From Microvelia longipes (lineage: Eukaryota; Arthropoda; Insecta; Hemiptera; Veliidae): a stretch of 64,000 nucleotides of DNA. The notes beneath the pieces are model-generated. The model was not told the origin of the DNA. It did no database searches and saw only the letters and a program-made list of their open reading frames with translations. This document shows, piece by piece, positions 1-10,188 of the stretch. The position numbers and the translations under genes are program-made. The first letter of the stretch is position 1; each line of letters opens with the position of its first letter. The stretch covers positions 28,105,717 to 28,169,716 of the forward strand of contig JACMZG010001863.1 of assembly GCA_018340805.1 (NCBI GenBank), read 5' to 3'.

Positions 1-180
1 TTTATGTTCCACAAGAACATAACATTTTTAGAAGACAGTAAAATTCTTTGCTGTCATCAAAATATTTAAAAAATCGTTAATCTATGTTTTTGGCTGGTCA
101 TATCAACAGGTGATTTTAAGCAAATTTCCAAATGAACTAATTAGAATTTGAGTCGTAAAGAAAATTTATGTATTTAAAAA

Positions 181-188
<8 letters not shown>

Positions 189-232
<44 letters not shown>
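189..232. repeat. (TA)n microsatellite
   Basis: An uninterrupted run of alternating T and A of about 44 bases, directly after a short poly(A) run. It is low-complexity sequence, with no element recognised around it. Confidence 0.95.
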
Positions 233-234
<2 letters not shown>

Positions 235-1190
235 CTTCCTGTTCCGATTGCCACCATTTCACCTATCCCATTAGCGAAGTTTTTCAAAAGAAAATCACTA
301 TTCTAACACACTAAAATTGATTTGGTAGTCATTTTTATAAGACATGAACAAAATCGCACGTGCATGTTTATATTTTTCACAAAATCCACTATGACAATTT
401 ACTTTTATTTTCAATTTGGATCATTAAGATTAACTAGACGAATAATAAGTTCTACACAACATTCATAATATATATTGGAATAAATCATATATCATTTGAT
501 ACTACCGAGTTTTAGAAAACATGAATAGTAGACACAATATACAATACGAAATCATTTTAGCTAAAACTAACAATAGTCATGTAAAAATTCTAACTGAAAA
601 CTAGTAGAAAGTTAAAAGGGTCTGAAGGTCTATGATAGAGAGAAGGTTTTCATATAGAATCGGCTTCAACAAGTAGTTGTTACCTCCTTGACAACATTCT
701 CAAGACAGTTTCCTTTGAAAACACGTTCATAACAACTAATGAAATACAAAAAACTAACTACGTTAGGAAGTTAGCATTTTCAAGAAAAATTTAAGACTTC
801 AATTTGAATAATTTAGGGCAAAATTTAAGAATATGAAATGTAAGTACAATAAGAGTAAATCTAATCTTCTCTATAAAAGAGAAACTTAATGAATAGATAG
901 ACTGGCTTAAGTGGTTATTAAAATACAGATATAGAGATACAGTATTCAGGCATACGGCTAATCCCAGGCAGACGGCTTAGGCCATACCTTATCAATTAAT
1001 TGTAATTCTAATTATTTTTTTAATTTGTAAATATACATATTTACTTACTTACTTAAGGTATTAATAAAATTATTACAAAATGCAGATTTTATTTTAGGCA
1101 TCCATTACCTATAGACATAAATTGTTACCCTTATTTAATAAAAAATTATTTTTTTTTACCCTTCTTCGGTTCCCTCATAAAATAACAAGT
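233..1190. other. AT-rich stretch, nothing recognised
   Basis: About 950 bases of AT-rich DNA with stops in all frames. I see no coding similarity, inverted repeat or known repeat here. It ends at the target duplication of the jockey-like LINE. Confidence 0.6.
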
Positions 1191-1204
1191 GATCTGCTAT
1201 TTCA
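1191..1204. repeat. Left target-site duplication of the jockey-like LINE
   Basis: GATCTGCTATTTCA, identical to 2497-2510 on the other side of the LINE fragment. Confidence 0.9.
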
Positions 1205-2496
1205 TTTTTTTTTTTATTTATTTAGTTAAGTACGACTACAAAACAATTGTTATTAGTACTTATGTTATAAGTTATATTATCCTGACTTAATTAGAAGGAG
1301 AAAATATCCATTGATATCACTCCATAGCGTTCAGTTTTAAAGATCATTGAAAATAACCAAAGAGAAACTAAATTTGGGAAAAAAACCAAGAGAAATTAAC
1401 TGATACATACAACAACTGAAGTTACTGATTAACTTTAACATGATAATATTTTAAATGCATTTAAACTAAGAGGTCTCTCGGCCACTGTCTCTTCAGCCGC
1501 CGAGGAGGGTTGTCTGGAATGGTTGGAGAGGAAAGAGCCTAAACAAAAGGATTATAGTGATCAGATAAGGATTGATGAAAGGATTGATAACGGAATCGGC
1601 ATAGGTCGCGGACAAAGGGTACTTTGAGATCATCGTGTAGGGTTTGGTTGGAAACATAGAAGGGAGCATTTGTGATTGTTCTAAGGATTTTGGATTGGAG
1701 TGTTTGGAGTCTGAGGGAATTGGAGGGTTTGGTGCTACCCCAGACCTCCATGCCATAGGCCAAAGCTGGCTTTAGGATCGAATTATATATTCGAAGCTTG
1801 TTGTTCAGAGTCAGTTTGGAGCGTCGGCCTAGAAGTCTGGTAAGTAGTTTATAACGTCTTGCTACTTCAGTTCGTTTAGTCTTTGTATGGTGGGCTCAAG
1901 TTAAGCGTCTGTCGAGGTGTAGACCAAGGTAACGGACTGTGTGGGAGTGAGGGATGAGAACTTGGTTGAGAAGGATTGGAGGACAAGTATTGTGACGAAG
2001 AGCAAAGGTAACATGTACACTTTTCTGTTCGTTTACCTTGATCCTCCATTTTCTCAACCAAGGTTCGAGAAGTGAAATGTGTTCCTGGACATTGTCAGAG
2101 GCTGTATTATGATTTTTATGGGATGAGAGGATTGCTTTGTCATCAGCAAAGCAGGCTAGGACTGTGGAAGGGTGTTGAGGAATATCATGGGTGAAAAAAG
2201 AGTATAATTAAGGACCTAATATGCTTCCCTGTGGCACTCCAGCGCGCACAAGGAAGATTGAGGAGAAGGATGATCCTTGGTTTACACGGAAATGTCTGTA
2301 AGTCAAAAAGGTCTTAAGGATTAGGTAAAATGTGAAGGGAAGGACTTCCTTGAGTTTCAGAAGCAAGCCAGCGTGCCAAACTCGATCAAACGCTTGCGCT
2401 TCATCGAGAAAGACAGCCGAGCAATATTTCTTCTTCTCAAGGGTGGAGGAAATTATGTCTACAATGCGATGACATTGTTGAATAGTTGAATGGTGG
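1205..2496 (-). mobile_element. 5'-truncated jockey-like LINE with 14-bp TSD
   Basis: A non-LTR retrotransposon copy on the minus strand. The 14-base word GATCTGCTATTTCA occurs at 1191-1204 and again at 2497-2510, directly flanking the insert; this is the target-site duplication made by target-primed reverse transcription. The 3' end (plus-strand left side) is an A/T-rich tail read on the minus strand as TAAATAAATA followed by poly(A). The 5' end is truncated inside the reverse transcriptase, the usual outcome of incomplete first-strand synthesis. About 255 bases of 3' UTR separate the coding remnant from the tail. Element and duplication boundaries are firm. The clade call rests on the protein remnant. 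Confidence 0.92.
1461..2496 (-). pseudogene. Reverse transcriptase C-terminal part, jockey-type LINE, broken
   Basis: This is the remnant of the LINE ORF2, which copied element RNA into DNA at the nicked target. It reads continuously in one frame from the truncation point down to a terminal stop at 1461-1463. Visible landmarks in order are motif A (FLDEAQAFDRVWH, near 2388-2430), the GVPQGS motif (near 2220-2240), the catalytic FADD box (2139-2150), and the C-terminal region with AYGMEVWGST (near 1720-1763), typical of jockey elements. The frame is broken by three in-frame stops: TAA at 2208-2210 just after GVPQGSILGP, TGA at 1896-1898 where a Trp is expected, and TAG at 1539-1541. I see no frameshift. 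The fragment lacks the endonuclease and RT fingers and is a dead copy. The jockey assignment is by recalled family resemblance. Confidence 0.9.
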
Positions 2497-2510
2497 GATC
2501 TGCTATTTCA
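2497..2510. repeat. Right target-site duplication of the jockey-like LINE
   Basis: GATCTGCTATTTCA, identical to 1191-1204. It marks the 5' truncation point of the LINE. Confidence 0.9.
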
Positions 2511-2661
2511 GAACATAAAATTTTGGCTCTGGAATCTCTTTAAAGTTATTAAATTAGTGACATTGATTTTTTACCATAGTTGATTTTTTTCAATAGTATA
2601 AAACAGTTACAATTAACCGAAAATATAACAAATTATATTATTATACTATATTATTACAACA

Positions 2662-3176
2662 GGCGCAGTAGTACGCATGTTAGGCGAATTTTCTTTGGAA
2701 TGCGTCTTTCCGTGCTTAACAACCCATATCTTGCTTAAGGTTCCGGTTTATGCTTTATAACCTAAGTAGCTACTCAATTATCAAGCACTGCTCGTTACTC
2801 ATTTTGTCTGTATTTTTCAAAGGAAATGCGCATAATTATCCAATTGGTTATAAAAAACTATACCTTTAAATTTGACAGTGCGCACTATTATTTTAGTACA
2901 GACAAAATGAGTTACGAGCAGTGCTCGTATTTTAGGTTTACGGAAATTGACTACCTTTTTTTTTAGAATTTTAGGTTAATTTTAGAGGTCATATCGGGTT
3001 CAAATCGCGTTTATGTATTTAGCGCCCCAAAATAGATTGAAAACGACACCCTACTCTTATTGAGTAACTGCTTAGGTTATAAAGCCCAAAACCGGAACCT
3101 TAAGCAAGGGATGGGTTATTTAGCACGGAAACACGCATTCCAAAGGAAGTTCGCCCAACAGGCGGACTACCGCGCC
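2662..3176. mobile_element. Fold-back element, GGCGCGG family, copy 1 (complete, nested insert)
   Basis: Two long inverted arms meet near 2880. The left arm begins GGCGCAGTAGTACGC. The reverse complement of the right end begins GGCGCGGTAGTCCGC. The match continues inward through blocks such as CTTGCTTAAGGTTCCGG and ACTCATTTTGTCTGTA. About 120 bases in the right arm (roughly 2928-3050) have no counterpart in the left arm and are explained by an insertion that resembles 3340-3480. No coding capacity is seen, and no convincing target duplication was found. This looks like a non-autonomous fold-back/MITE. Related copies lie at 8230-8567, 22246-22460, 27541-27659 and 61610-61830. Confidence 0.85.
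2928..3050. repeat. Insert in fold-back arm, copy of the 'AATTGACTACC' repeat
   Basis: This segment contains GAAATTGACTACC, a T run, and AGGTCATATCGG followed by TTCAAATCG. The same order of blocks appears at 3340-3480 in the same orientation. It interrupts the right arm of the surrounding fold-back. Confidence 0.7.
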
Positions 3177-3339
3177 AAAAATAATTAGTTGTAGTTAAAA
3201 TAATAAAAAATTATCATTCGAACCCAGGTACCATGTCATTGAAGCCTTTGAATGCTCGTATCGATTCAACTCGACATTTTCATTCAACTCACATGACTAA
3301 AAACATTGTAAACGACTCCCCACTTGAAATATGTAGTTT

Positions 3340-3570
3340 ACTGGCCGTATTTTACAGAAATTGACTACCTTTTTTTTAGAATTTTGGGTTACATTAAGAG
3401 GTCATATCGGCTTCAAATCGTTTTGATCGATTCTACGCCCTAAAAACCTTTGACAACGAAACTTCTAAATTTAATTTTCATCCACCGTAATTATGGTTTC
3501 CTGTAATGTACTATGGCTTTTTGGTTACTTAGAGTGGTCGTATCGACCTCGGACCGGTTTCATTCGATTC
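3340..3570. repeat. Second and partial third copy of the 'AATTGACTACC' repeat
   Basis: At 3355-3480 the blocks GAAATTGACTACC, poly(T), AGGTCATATCGGCTTCAAAT repeat those at 2940-3040. Around 3530-3560 a weaker copy reads GGTCGTATCGACCTCGGACC. The family is unknown to me. The TTCAAATCG word is only vaguely tRNA B-box-like. Confidence 0.55.
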
Positions 3571-3699
3571 GACATTTGACTAATAAATATTAATCAAAAT
3601 TTACCAATTTTTGAAAAATTTTTGCTGACTCAGCAAACCAAAATGACGTCACAAAAATATAGGGTTATCAATAGTGTATGTGTCTTTCCCAATGTTGAT

Positions 3700-3769
3700 T
3701 TTTGTGTTTAGAAGAAAGTGTCTAGAAATACATACACACACACGCGTGCACATATATATATATATATAT

Positions 3770-3801
<32 letters not shown>

Positions 3802-3830
3802 ACATATTATATATTTATTTATATACCAAA
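3700..3830. repeat. Microsatellite-cored repeat: (AC)n then (TA)n
   Basis: A short lead-in with GTGTCTAGAAATACATAC is followed by an (AC)n run and then interrupted (TA)n to about 3812. The same lead-in plus microsatellite layout occurs near 28815-29030 (GTGTCTAGGAATTCGCGC), so the microsatellite seems to sit inside a dispersed element. Confidence 0.75.
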
Positions 3831-4334
3831 GTCGATAAACTGTACGTCGTCTCTTCAGATAAAATGGTGCTTAATGGTTGAGAAGTAGTTTGGAAGGACA
3901 TCCTTTACCTCTACCCTTTGGTTATCCAACTATTTTGGGCAGACAGTAACTACTTGTCTTTTGATTCATTTGAGAATTTACCGATTTGTTGGACTTAGGT
4001 GGGTCTGTGGTTGGTAAAAAGGGAGAAGATAAGAAGAAAAGTCCCGCGAATGCGGGGCTTGTAGAGCGGGTAGGTTTCAATATTGTTTTTACCATAGGCA
4101 AGCGAAATTAGTAGGTTTGTTCGGCGCGTTACTCCAGTGTACAAATTTTTGTAAAAAAATTTGAAAATAATTTAATTGGGTTGAAAAGTTTACCTTGACG
4201 TAAGAAATAAGTACATTAAGTTTCGTTTCAATACGACTATTATATTTATGGTTTTATTATTATTTTATTATTAGTCTCCATTGTTTCATAGTTTATTTTT
4301 TTCGTTAAATAATATAACAAAAATATGATGGTTT

Positions 4335-4490
4335 TGTTATATTATAAAAGTTAAGCAGCATTGAGCGTGTTCTGTGCCTAGATGGGTTACCGCTGATAAT
4401 AAATGAATTAATTTACTATCTGAGGACGAGAGTCCAAAGTAGGGAGGATAAGCGCGAAAGATTCCGAGGTAACCCGTATCCAATTTTTTA
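4335..4490 (+). mobile_element. 5S-like composite repeat, copy A (5S core plus tail)
   Basis: The segment 4347-4396 reads AAGTTAAGCAGCATTGAGCG, a spacer, then GATGGGTTACCGCTG. This matches the internal part of 5S rRNA, which carries box A and box C for RNA polymerase III (AAGTTAAGCA and GATGGGTGACCGCCTGGGAA in canonical 5S). Downstream comes the family's tail with GAGGACGAGAGTCC and TTCCGAGGTAACCCGTATCC before a T run. It is a short copy without the long leader seen at 54.4 kb. The 5S match is seen directly; that it derives from a 5S gene is inference. Confidence 0.75.
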
Positions 4491-5084
4491 TTTTACGTTT
4501 TTCTTCTTTATCTAATGTAGCCAAAATTTCCGTACCTATTTATTATAGTATTTAACCTATCAGTAAGCTGTACGTACATATTTATTCATTTCTCACGGAT
4601 AATTATTTTTCGATAATTTTTTATTAGCGTAATTTTCTCACGTCTTATAAAAGTGGACCTAACGTGTGACTGTGTCAATCATGAATATTAAATTAAGTGA
4701 GTTATGAATTTTTGTAAACGAACTTTGAAGGATTATTATCTTAATTTTATTTTTAAGCATTTTATCTTGTTAGGTTGTTTATTTTTTAATGGTTGCAATC
4801 TTTAAAAATTTACTACGAATATACGGTTAAATTTTTATTATTAGAACTTATTTTATCGTAATTAGCATTCAGTCGCGGTAAAACTTTCTACCAAACTATG
4901 TTCTTTATATTGTTTAACGTCGGAATGAGTTTATTTTTTTTTAATTACCTTCATACACTTGTTAAAAAATCTTTACAAATATAAAAAATCCTTTTCTGAC
5001 TTAAATTTTGGCACAAGCGTATCCTTTCATAGTATAAAAAAGTATGCAATGTATGGCGGCTAGTATAACCACGGTTTTTGTCAA
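4491..5084. other. AT-rich stretch, nothing recognised
   Basis: About 600 bases with no coding similarity and no clear repeat. Confidence 0.6.
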
Positions 5085-5305
5085 ATCATCTTTGTTAAGC
5101 ATCATTGAGTTTTGTCCATTGCGCTGAGATTAAAACTGATCTTTCCTATTTGGGGACGAGCAAAGCGAGTCCGAAGATATATTAATTATAAATTAAGTGT
5201 ACTTTATATTCTGAGTACGAGCAAAGTAAGTAGTGAAGATGAGCGCAGCAAATCCGACAATTTAAGGAAAAGTTCCGAGGTACCCTGTACCTGATTTTTT
5301 TAAAC
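5085..5305 (+). mobile_element. 5S-like composite repeat, copy B
   Basis: A degraded 5S core (GTTAAGCATCATTGAG near 5094) is followed by GACTGGGACG-type tail blocks: GGGGACGAGCAAAGCGAGTC (5150-5169), a second diverged GAGTACGAGCAAAGTAAGTA, then AAAAGTTCCGAGGTACCCTG and a T run. The GACGAGCAAAGCGAGTCC block is present about twice, as in other long copies. Confidence 0.75.
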
Positions 5306-6234
5306 ATTATTAAGAGACCAAAATGTACTATTGTGTGAAAAATTGTATTTTATGAGTAGGCTAAAGGAAGTAATATAACAAACGGATTTCTTTAAGAAAA
5401 GAGAAATAAATTTCTATTCTTCCCTTGATTTTGAACATAAAAGGTGGAGGGAAGGGACTGGAAAAATACCACTTCCACAGTTGACAATGCTTTTACACGT
5501 TCCAATATCTAATATATAATTACTAAGCAATTTTTTGTGACAACAGTTTGATTACAGCTTTCAATATTTCTATGTTGGCTGAACAAAGGGCTTCACACTA
5601 CCCATAGACTTTTGATTTTGGTATAATTTAAAGAAAAATTCTTAAAAAAGTGTTTTAAAAAAAGTGAAAGGTCTATAGTCTTCCTCGTAATCCATTGTAT
5701 ACGTTAAACCATTGACGTAAAAACTATACCCAATCAAATGAATTCCTAATTACAGGGTTTTAAAATACTCTTATAAAAGTTGCCAATTATTTTTAGCAAT
5801 GTTGCATTTTGATATCATGAACGATTATTTCATTAAGAACGTAATGGCATAGTTTTCATAACGCAATTTAAATAACAAAATGTGTAAATATAACAATGAG
5901 GAAAAATCATACGATTTCATAATAGATAAATAAATAGTCTCTCCACTAAAACTATATATATTATATATAATATAATATATGATACCAGTTATTTATATTA
6001 TCATATGATTGATTTCAAGTTGTATTAAACTGTAATATAAGTATAAAATAAATTTTGTTTAAATTTTGAAAAAAAACAGCCTAAAAATGGTACCATGATT
6101 TTTGTTTTGCATGATTCTATCTAAGCTCTCTAAGTATTTACTATTTTTACACAGGTAAATTTAAAGTAGATTTATGACAGTTTTATTATTCTGATTATTG
6201 TTGTTCTTAACTTTAAATACTATTTTTGTTACAG
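5306..6234. other. AT-rich stretch, possible intron
   Basis: About 900 bases without repeats or coding similarity. If the candidate exon at 6235-6276 is real, the last part is the end of an intron: a CTTAAC branch-point-like word lies about 25 bases before a TTTTTGTTACAG acceptor. Confidence 0.45.
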
Positions 6235-6276
6235 AGATTTACTTTGATTCAGACTTGGAGAAGCTGAGAAATTTAG
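6235..6276 (+). CDS. Candidate 42-nt internal exon of an unidentified host gene
   Basis: A 42-base segment lies between a good acceptor (TATTTTTGTTACAG, ending 6234, with CTTAAC about 25 bases upstream) and a good donor (GTAAAATA from 6277). Only one of its three frames is open, starting with two bases of a split codon and then reading IYFDSDLEKLRNL, with one base left over. The composition is clearly less AT-rich and more codon-like than its surroundings. The length is a multiple of three, so inclusion would keep frame. I do not recognise the peptide. A chance match is possible, because AT-rich DNA offers many splice-like words. No second exon of the same gene was found. Confidence 0.4.
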
Positions 6277-6714
6277 GTAAAATACATAACATTTATTAAA
6301 CCTATTTTTATTTCTTCTTGATGTTTTTTTTAATTTACAACGAAGTCGCATATCACATCAGTTACCGCTTTGAGAACTATAATTTTTTTTTTAATTTTTA
6401 AGTAATGTGGTTTGAGTATAGTAATATGCATATTTACATATTTTAATGTGAAGACTTTACATCTTTGCATCAATCTTTTATAAGAGATTTATGTTATTTG
6501 GGAAAGCTACCTTAAACAGAGTTCAAGACACTCCTGATAAGAACTTAGTAAAAAATTGCCTGGATCTAATTAAAAGAAAAGATCCCCTGTAAAAAGTAAA
6601 CGCGAGGGTATTTGTACAAAAGACTATAGCCGCTGTGCATGGGTTTTATACCTACCCTCTAAATCTAATAATAATTATAATATGTAAGTGTTTTTGGGAC
6701 ATACTGGTCTCTCT
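6277..6714. other. AT-rich stretch, nothing recognised
   Basis: About 440 bases downstream of the candidate exon with no feature that I can support. Confidence 0.5.
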
Positions 6715-6835
6715 TATTTTTAGCGAATTTTCAATGAAAAAATGAGCTAATGAGGTTGGAGTCATGGAGGGAGAGAGGGTAGTCGGGGTGGATTTTTTTT
6801 GGGAGTGGAAAGACTTACTGAATAAGAATTATGAA
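6715..6835 (+). repeat. 'ATGAGGTTG' dispersed repeat, copy 1
   Basis: The order of blocks is a TAGCGAATTTTCAATGAAAA lead-in, AATGAGGTTGGAGTCATGGA, a G-rich tract and GGGAGTGGAAAGACTTACTG. The same order occurs at 55880-55975 and 59060-59160, and more loosely at 29815, 30365, 58700 and (inverted) 13770. Confidence 0.65.
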
Positions 6836-7619
6836 ATGAATTTAGTTAATATTTTCCATTTGTTCTTAAAATAGAAATGTGGAAGCATATAAAAAGAATA
6901 AGAGAAGATTTAAAGAGACAATAGTCTGCACAATACAGATCCTCTCTTTCCCAATTCCACAAAGAAATTTTGTGACCCAAATCAGGGGAAAAGGGTCTTT
7001 TTTTAACTGGGGATTGTGTGGGGTGAGGGTGCTGACAATGCGAGGTGTCCCTGGTTAGGACTCTGAACGAGACGTAGCCAATTGAGAATATTTCTTCACC
7101 AGGTTCCCCTCTTCTTTATTCCTTTTTTCTTCTTGAAAAATAAGAAAGGGCGAGTCCTAATTGGGTGATTTTTACTTAGAATTTCAACTCGAGAGAGCTC
7201 AAAAACTTGCAGTTTTTCTTATATTTTTGTCTTCTCTGATACTGGCTTTTCATGTTATTGATATTGATATTCCAAATAATTAGGGCTTCTGGACGACTAC
7301 CTAATTATACATGATCTGAGAATAAGGAGTGCCATCCTGTATTCGACTTGCTTTATTCATCTATTTTACATTTAGGCGGCACTGTTAAATTTAATTCTGT
7401 TATATCATTGAGATGCTGTGTTACACTTAAGAAAATTGGTATTAATCCAAAAACATTATTTTGATGGATATTTTTACTAAATGTAGCATTAAAATAAGAA
7501 AATTTAAAAACAATGAAAAGTATTTTCAATGATATGTCTATTACATGTTTATTCTAATAATAATTAATTCTAACAACATAAATAATTATATAATACAAAA
7601 CATATTTTTAACAACAATA
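6836..7619. other. AT-rich stretch with a G-rich patch, nothing recognised
   Basis: Contains a slightly G-rich patch near 6985-7080 (GGGGAAAAGGG, then GGGTGAGGGTG) and otherwise AT-rich sequence. No coding similarity is seen. Confidence 0.5.
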
Positions 7620-8060
7620 CTTATTACTTTTCCTCATTCATATCGTAGGTATATAGGAAAAGTATTGCGTTTGCAAAAAGATCCGAAACCGGGATGTCAC
7701 CGGACTTATTCATTTCAGATGATTTTAAGGCCTTCTAAGTGGTTTTCACAAATTTGTCTGTCTAGGTGTGTATGTGAGTGAGTGTCTGTTATCATCGTGT
7801 ATTTATGCTAGAGAGTTGAAACTTTGTACAAAAATCAGTCTACTGCTGTAGACTGACAGATATAGACACACTGACTATAGACACATATGTATAAGACTAA
7901 CATAAAACGGATGCATTTACCATCTAAAGACGAACGCAGCTAGTCCGAGGACATGCTGCAGTACAAATTTTGCGAGGAGGGGGGGGGGGGGATGAGCGTA
8001 GCGAATCCAATGTGACGAGGAAAAGTTCCGAGGTACCCCGTACCCGATTTATTTTCTTAT
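7620..8060 (+). mobile_element. 5S-like composite repeat, copy C (leader and tail, 5S core lost)
   Basis: It starts with the family leader: TCGTAGGTATATAGGAAAAG at about 7643, TCCGAAACCGG, then TTGTCTGTCTAGGTGTG and GAGAGTTGAAACTTTGTACA near 7810. The middle is short and I cannot see the 5S core. The tail is intact: GACGAACGCAGCTAGTCCGA, an expanded G run at 7977-7991, then GAGGAAAAGTTCCGAGGTAC and CCCGTACCCGATT. This copy links leader and tail as parts of one element. Confidence 0.75.
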
Positions 8061-8229
8061 CTTAACATACCGTTTATATAATGTTTATTTTGTTAGTTCA
8101 GTTTAGTTGGTTCACTAAACCATCTCCCCTTCTTGGAAATACAGCTACGAGAATTTTTGGTAAAACATAAATTAAGCTGCGTAACGCCACATGGCCAATT
8201 TAATAAATATTCTAGAGTAAAAAAAATCT

Positions 8230-8567
8230 GACGCGGAGGTCCGCACGGTGGACGGATTTTCTTTGAAATAATCCATTTTTGTCTCAAAGTGTCCGGTTTA
8301 TGCTTTACAGCTTGAGCGGTAGGATTAGTACTTGTTGGTATTTATGTCTGGATTTTTCAAAGGAAATGCGCTTAGTTGTATCCCTTATATGCTCCTCGAT
8401 ACTAAGTTAGTGCTTATCTTTGACAGGTTTCAGTGCAAATACTTTGAAAAATCCAGAAAAAATTAAATACCTAGTCGTAATATTATTACTTAAGTTTTAA
8501 AGCATTTACCGGAAACTTATGAAGGGTATGGATTGTTAAGCGCGGAAGCATGCATTTCAAATGCAAA
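8230..8567. mobile_element. Fold-back element, GGCGCGG family, copy 2
   Basis: The left arm begins ACGCGGAGGTCCGCACG and contains GTCCGGTTTATGCTTTACAG and TTTTTCAAAGGAAATGCG. The right arm contains the inverted counterparts (GAAAAATCC, GTTTTAAAGCATTTACCGG, GCGCGGAAGCATGCATTTC). The right terminal inverted repeat itself looks lost or shortened. No coding capacity. Confidence 0.8.
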
Positions 8568-9823
8568 CTAATACAAATATTTATAAATAAAGAAAATATC
8601 AATAAAAAATAACAATGATTCGCATATGGGTGACCTGGCATTGAGTACTTTGACTTTTTGTTGCAACCTTTTTGAGCTGAGGAGTGATATTTAGATATAA
8701 TACTAAACCAGTTTTTATCTCTCCAATATTGGCTTTTCTAGGAAAATTCTAAATACAGTTTAAATTTTATGTATTGATTTGATAAAATTATTTTATTTTG
8801 GTTTATTTGTTTGGATTTGCAAACCTATTAGATAATTTATTTGAAATGGGTATGAATAAATATAAAGGTGTTTAGAGCAATCAAAGGGAAGGGACACGGA
8901 TTCCTATAAAACCAAGTTTTCTTTTTATGAGGTAAACCGTTAACTTTTTTTTGGCAATAGGATGTAAGTTTTAAGCCGGTGTGAAAGAGTTGAAAATACC
9001 CTCTCCAAGGTTCTATTGTCCGGTTGAGGGGGACGTCGGCCTACCGTGAAATTGCTCACGTTTGGAGGCCCGTTTACCCCTCGCCCAGGCCATACAAATT
9101 TCATTGCTTCTTGTTGTTCCATGACAAATGGGACTCTCTTGTGTAGAATAGTCCTTTTCCTTCTCACTGTCCTCCCTCTTTCCGTTTCTATCTCCTCGTT
9201 TCCTTAGCTTGTCTCTTTTTCTTTGTAGAAATGACCCACTTTCTTATACTTCCCTCATATTTTTATATCTTAGATTTTTAAGCCAAAATGGCTTATTCGT
9301 TCTGTCTCTGTTAGGTGTTAGAGCTTTTTTATTTTATAATTCTTATAAACTTGGGCCAAGTATACTCTACTTAGATAATATCTTCTTCTACTAAATATCT
9401 ATTGATAAAATATATAAATAAATTGCCCTTTTCGTATCGCCTTAGTTAATATGTATTTTCAACCAAATACTCGAACTGACGAACATAACAATTGTATCAA
9501 CTAAAATATATAATGCAGATATGTAATCTAAAATTTATATTAAACGCTTTTATGTCAATATAAAAAGAAATTAAAATGTTAAAACTCTATGGCACATGAA
9601 TATTTCTTATTCTTTAGTAGAAGGATATACCTCTAAGTACAATTAAAATATAAATTATTGTACATATTATGTATATTATTGTAAATTATATACATAATCT
9701 GACGCATATTATGATTTTGTTTTTCTGATTTACCAATTTTGAGCCATTTTCTACTTTAAATAGTAAGTAGAAATAAGTTGTACTCTTAATTCTTAATATA
9801 GCATTTTAGTATTATATCAGACA
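8568..9823. other. Mostly unassigned; GC-richer patch at about 8960-9180
   Basis: Most is plain AT-rich DNA. The patch 8960-9180 is GC-richer and has an open minus frame of 75 codons (about 8940-9167) without similarity that I recognise; it may be a relic of a mobile element. The start of the stretch, near 8618-8665, loosely resembles 3215-3260 downstream of fold-back copy 1. Confidence 0.4.
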
Positions 9824-9824
9824 T

Positions 9825-10188
<364 letters not shown>

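Noticed and set aside
3215..3245. tRNA-like B box (GGGTTCGAATGA on minus)
   Set aside because: No A box at a sensible distance and no cloverleaf could be drawn, so I do not call a tRNA or tRNA-SINE.
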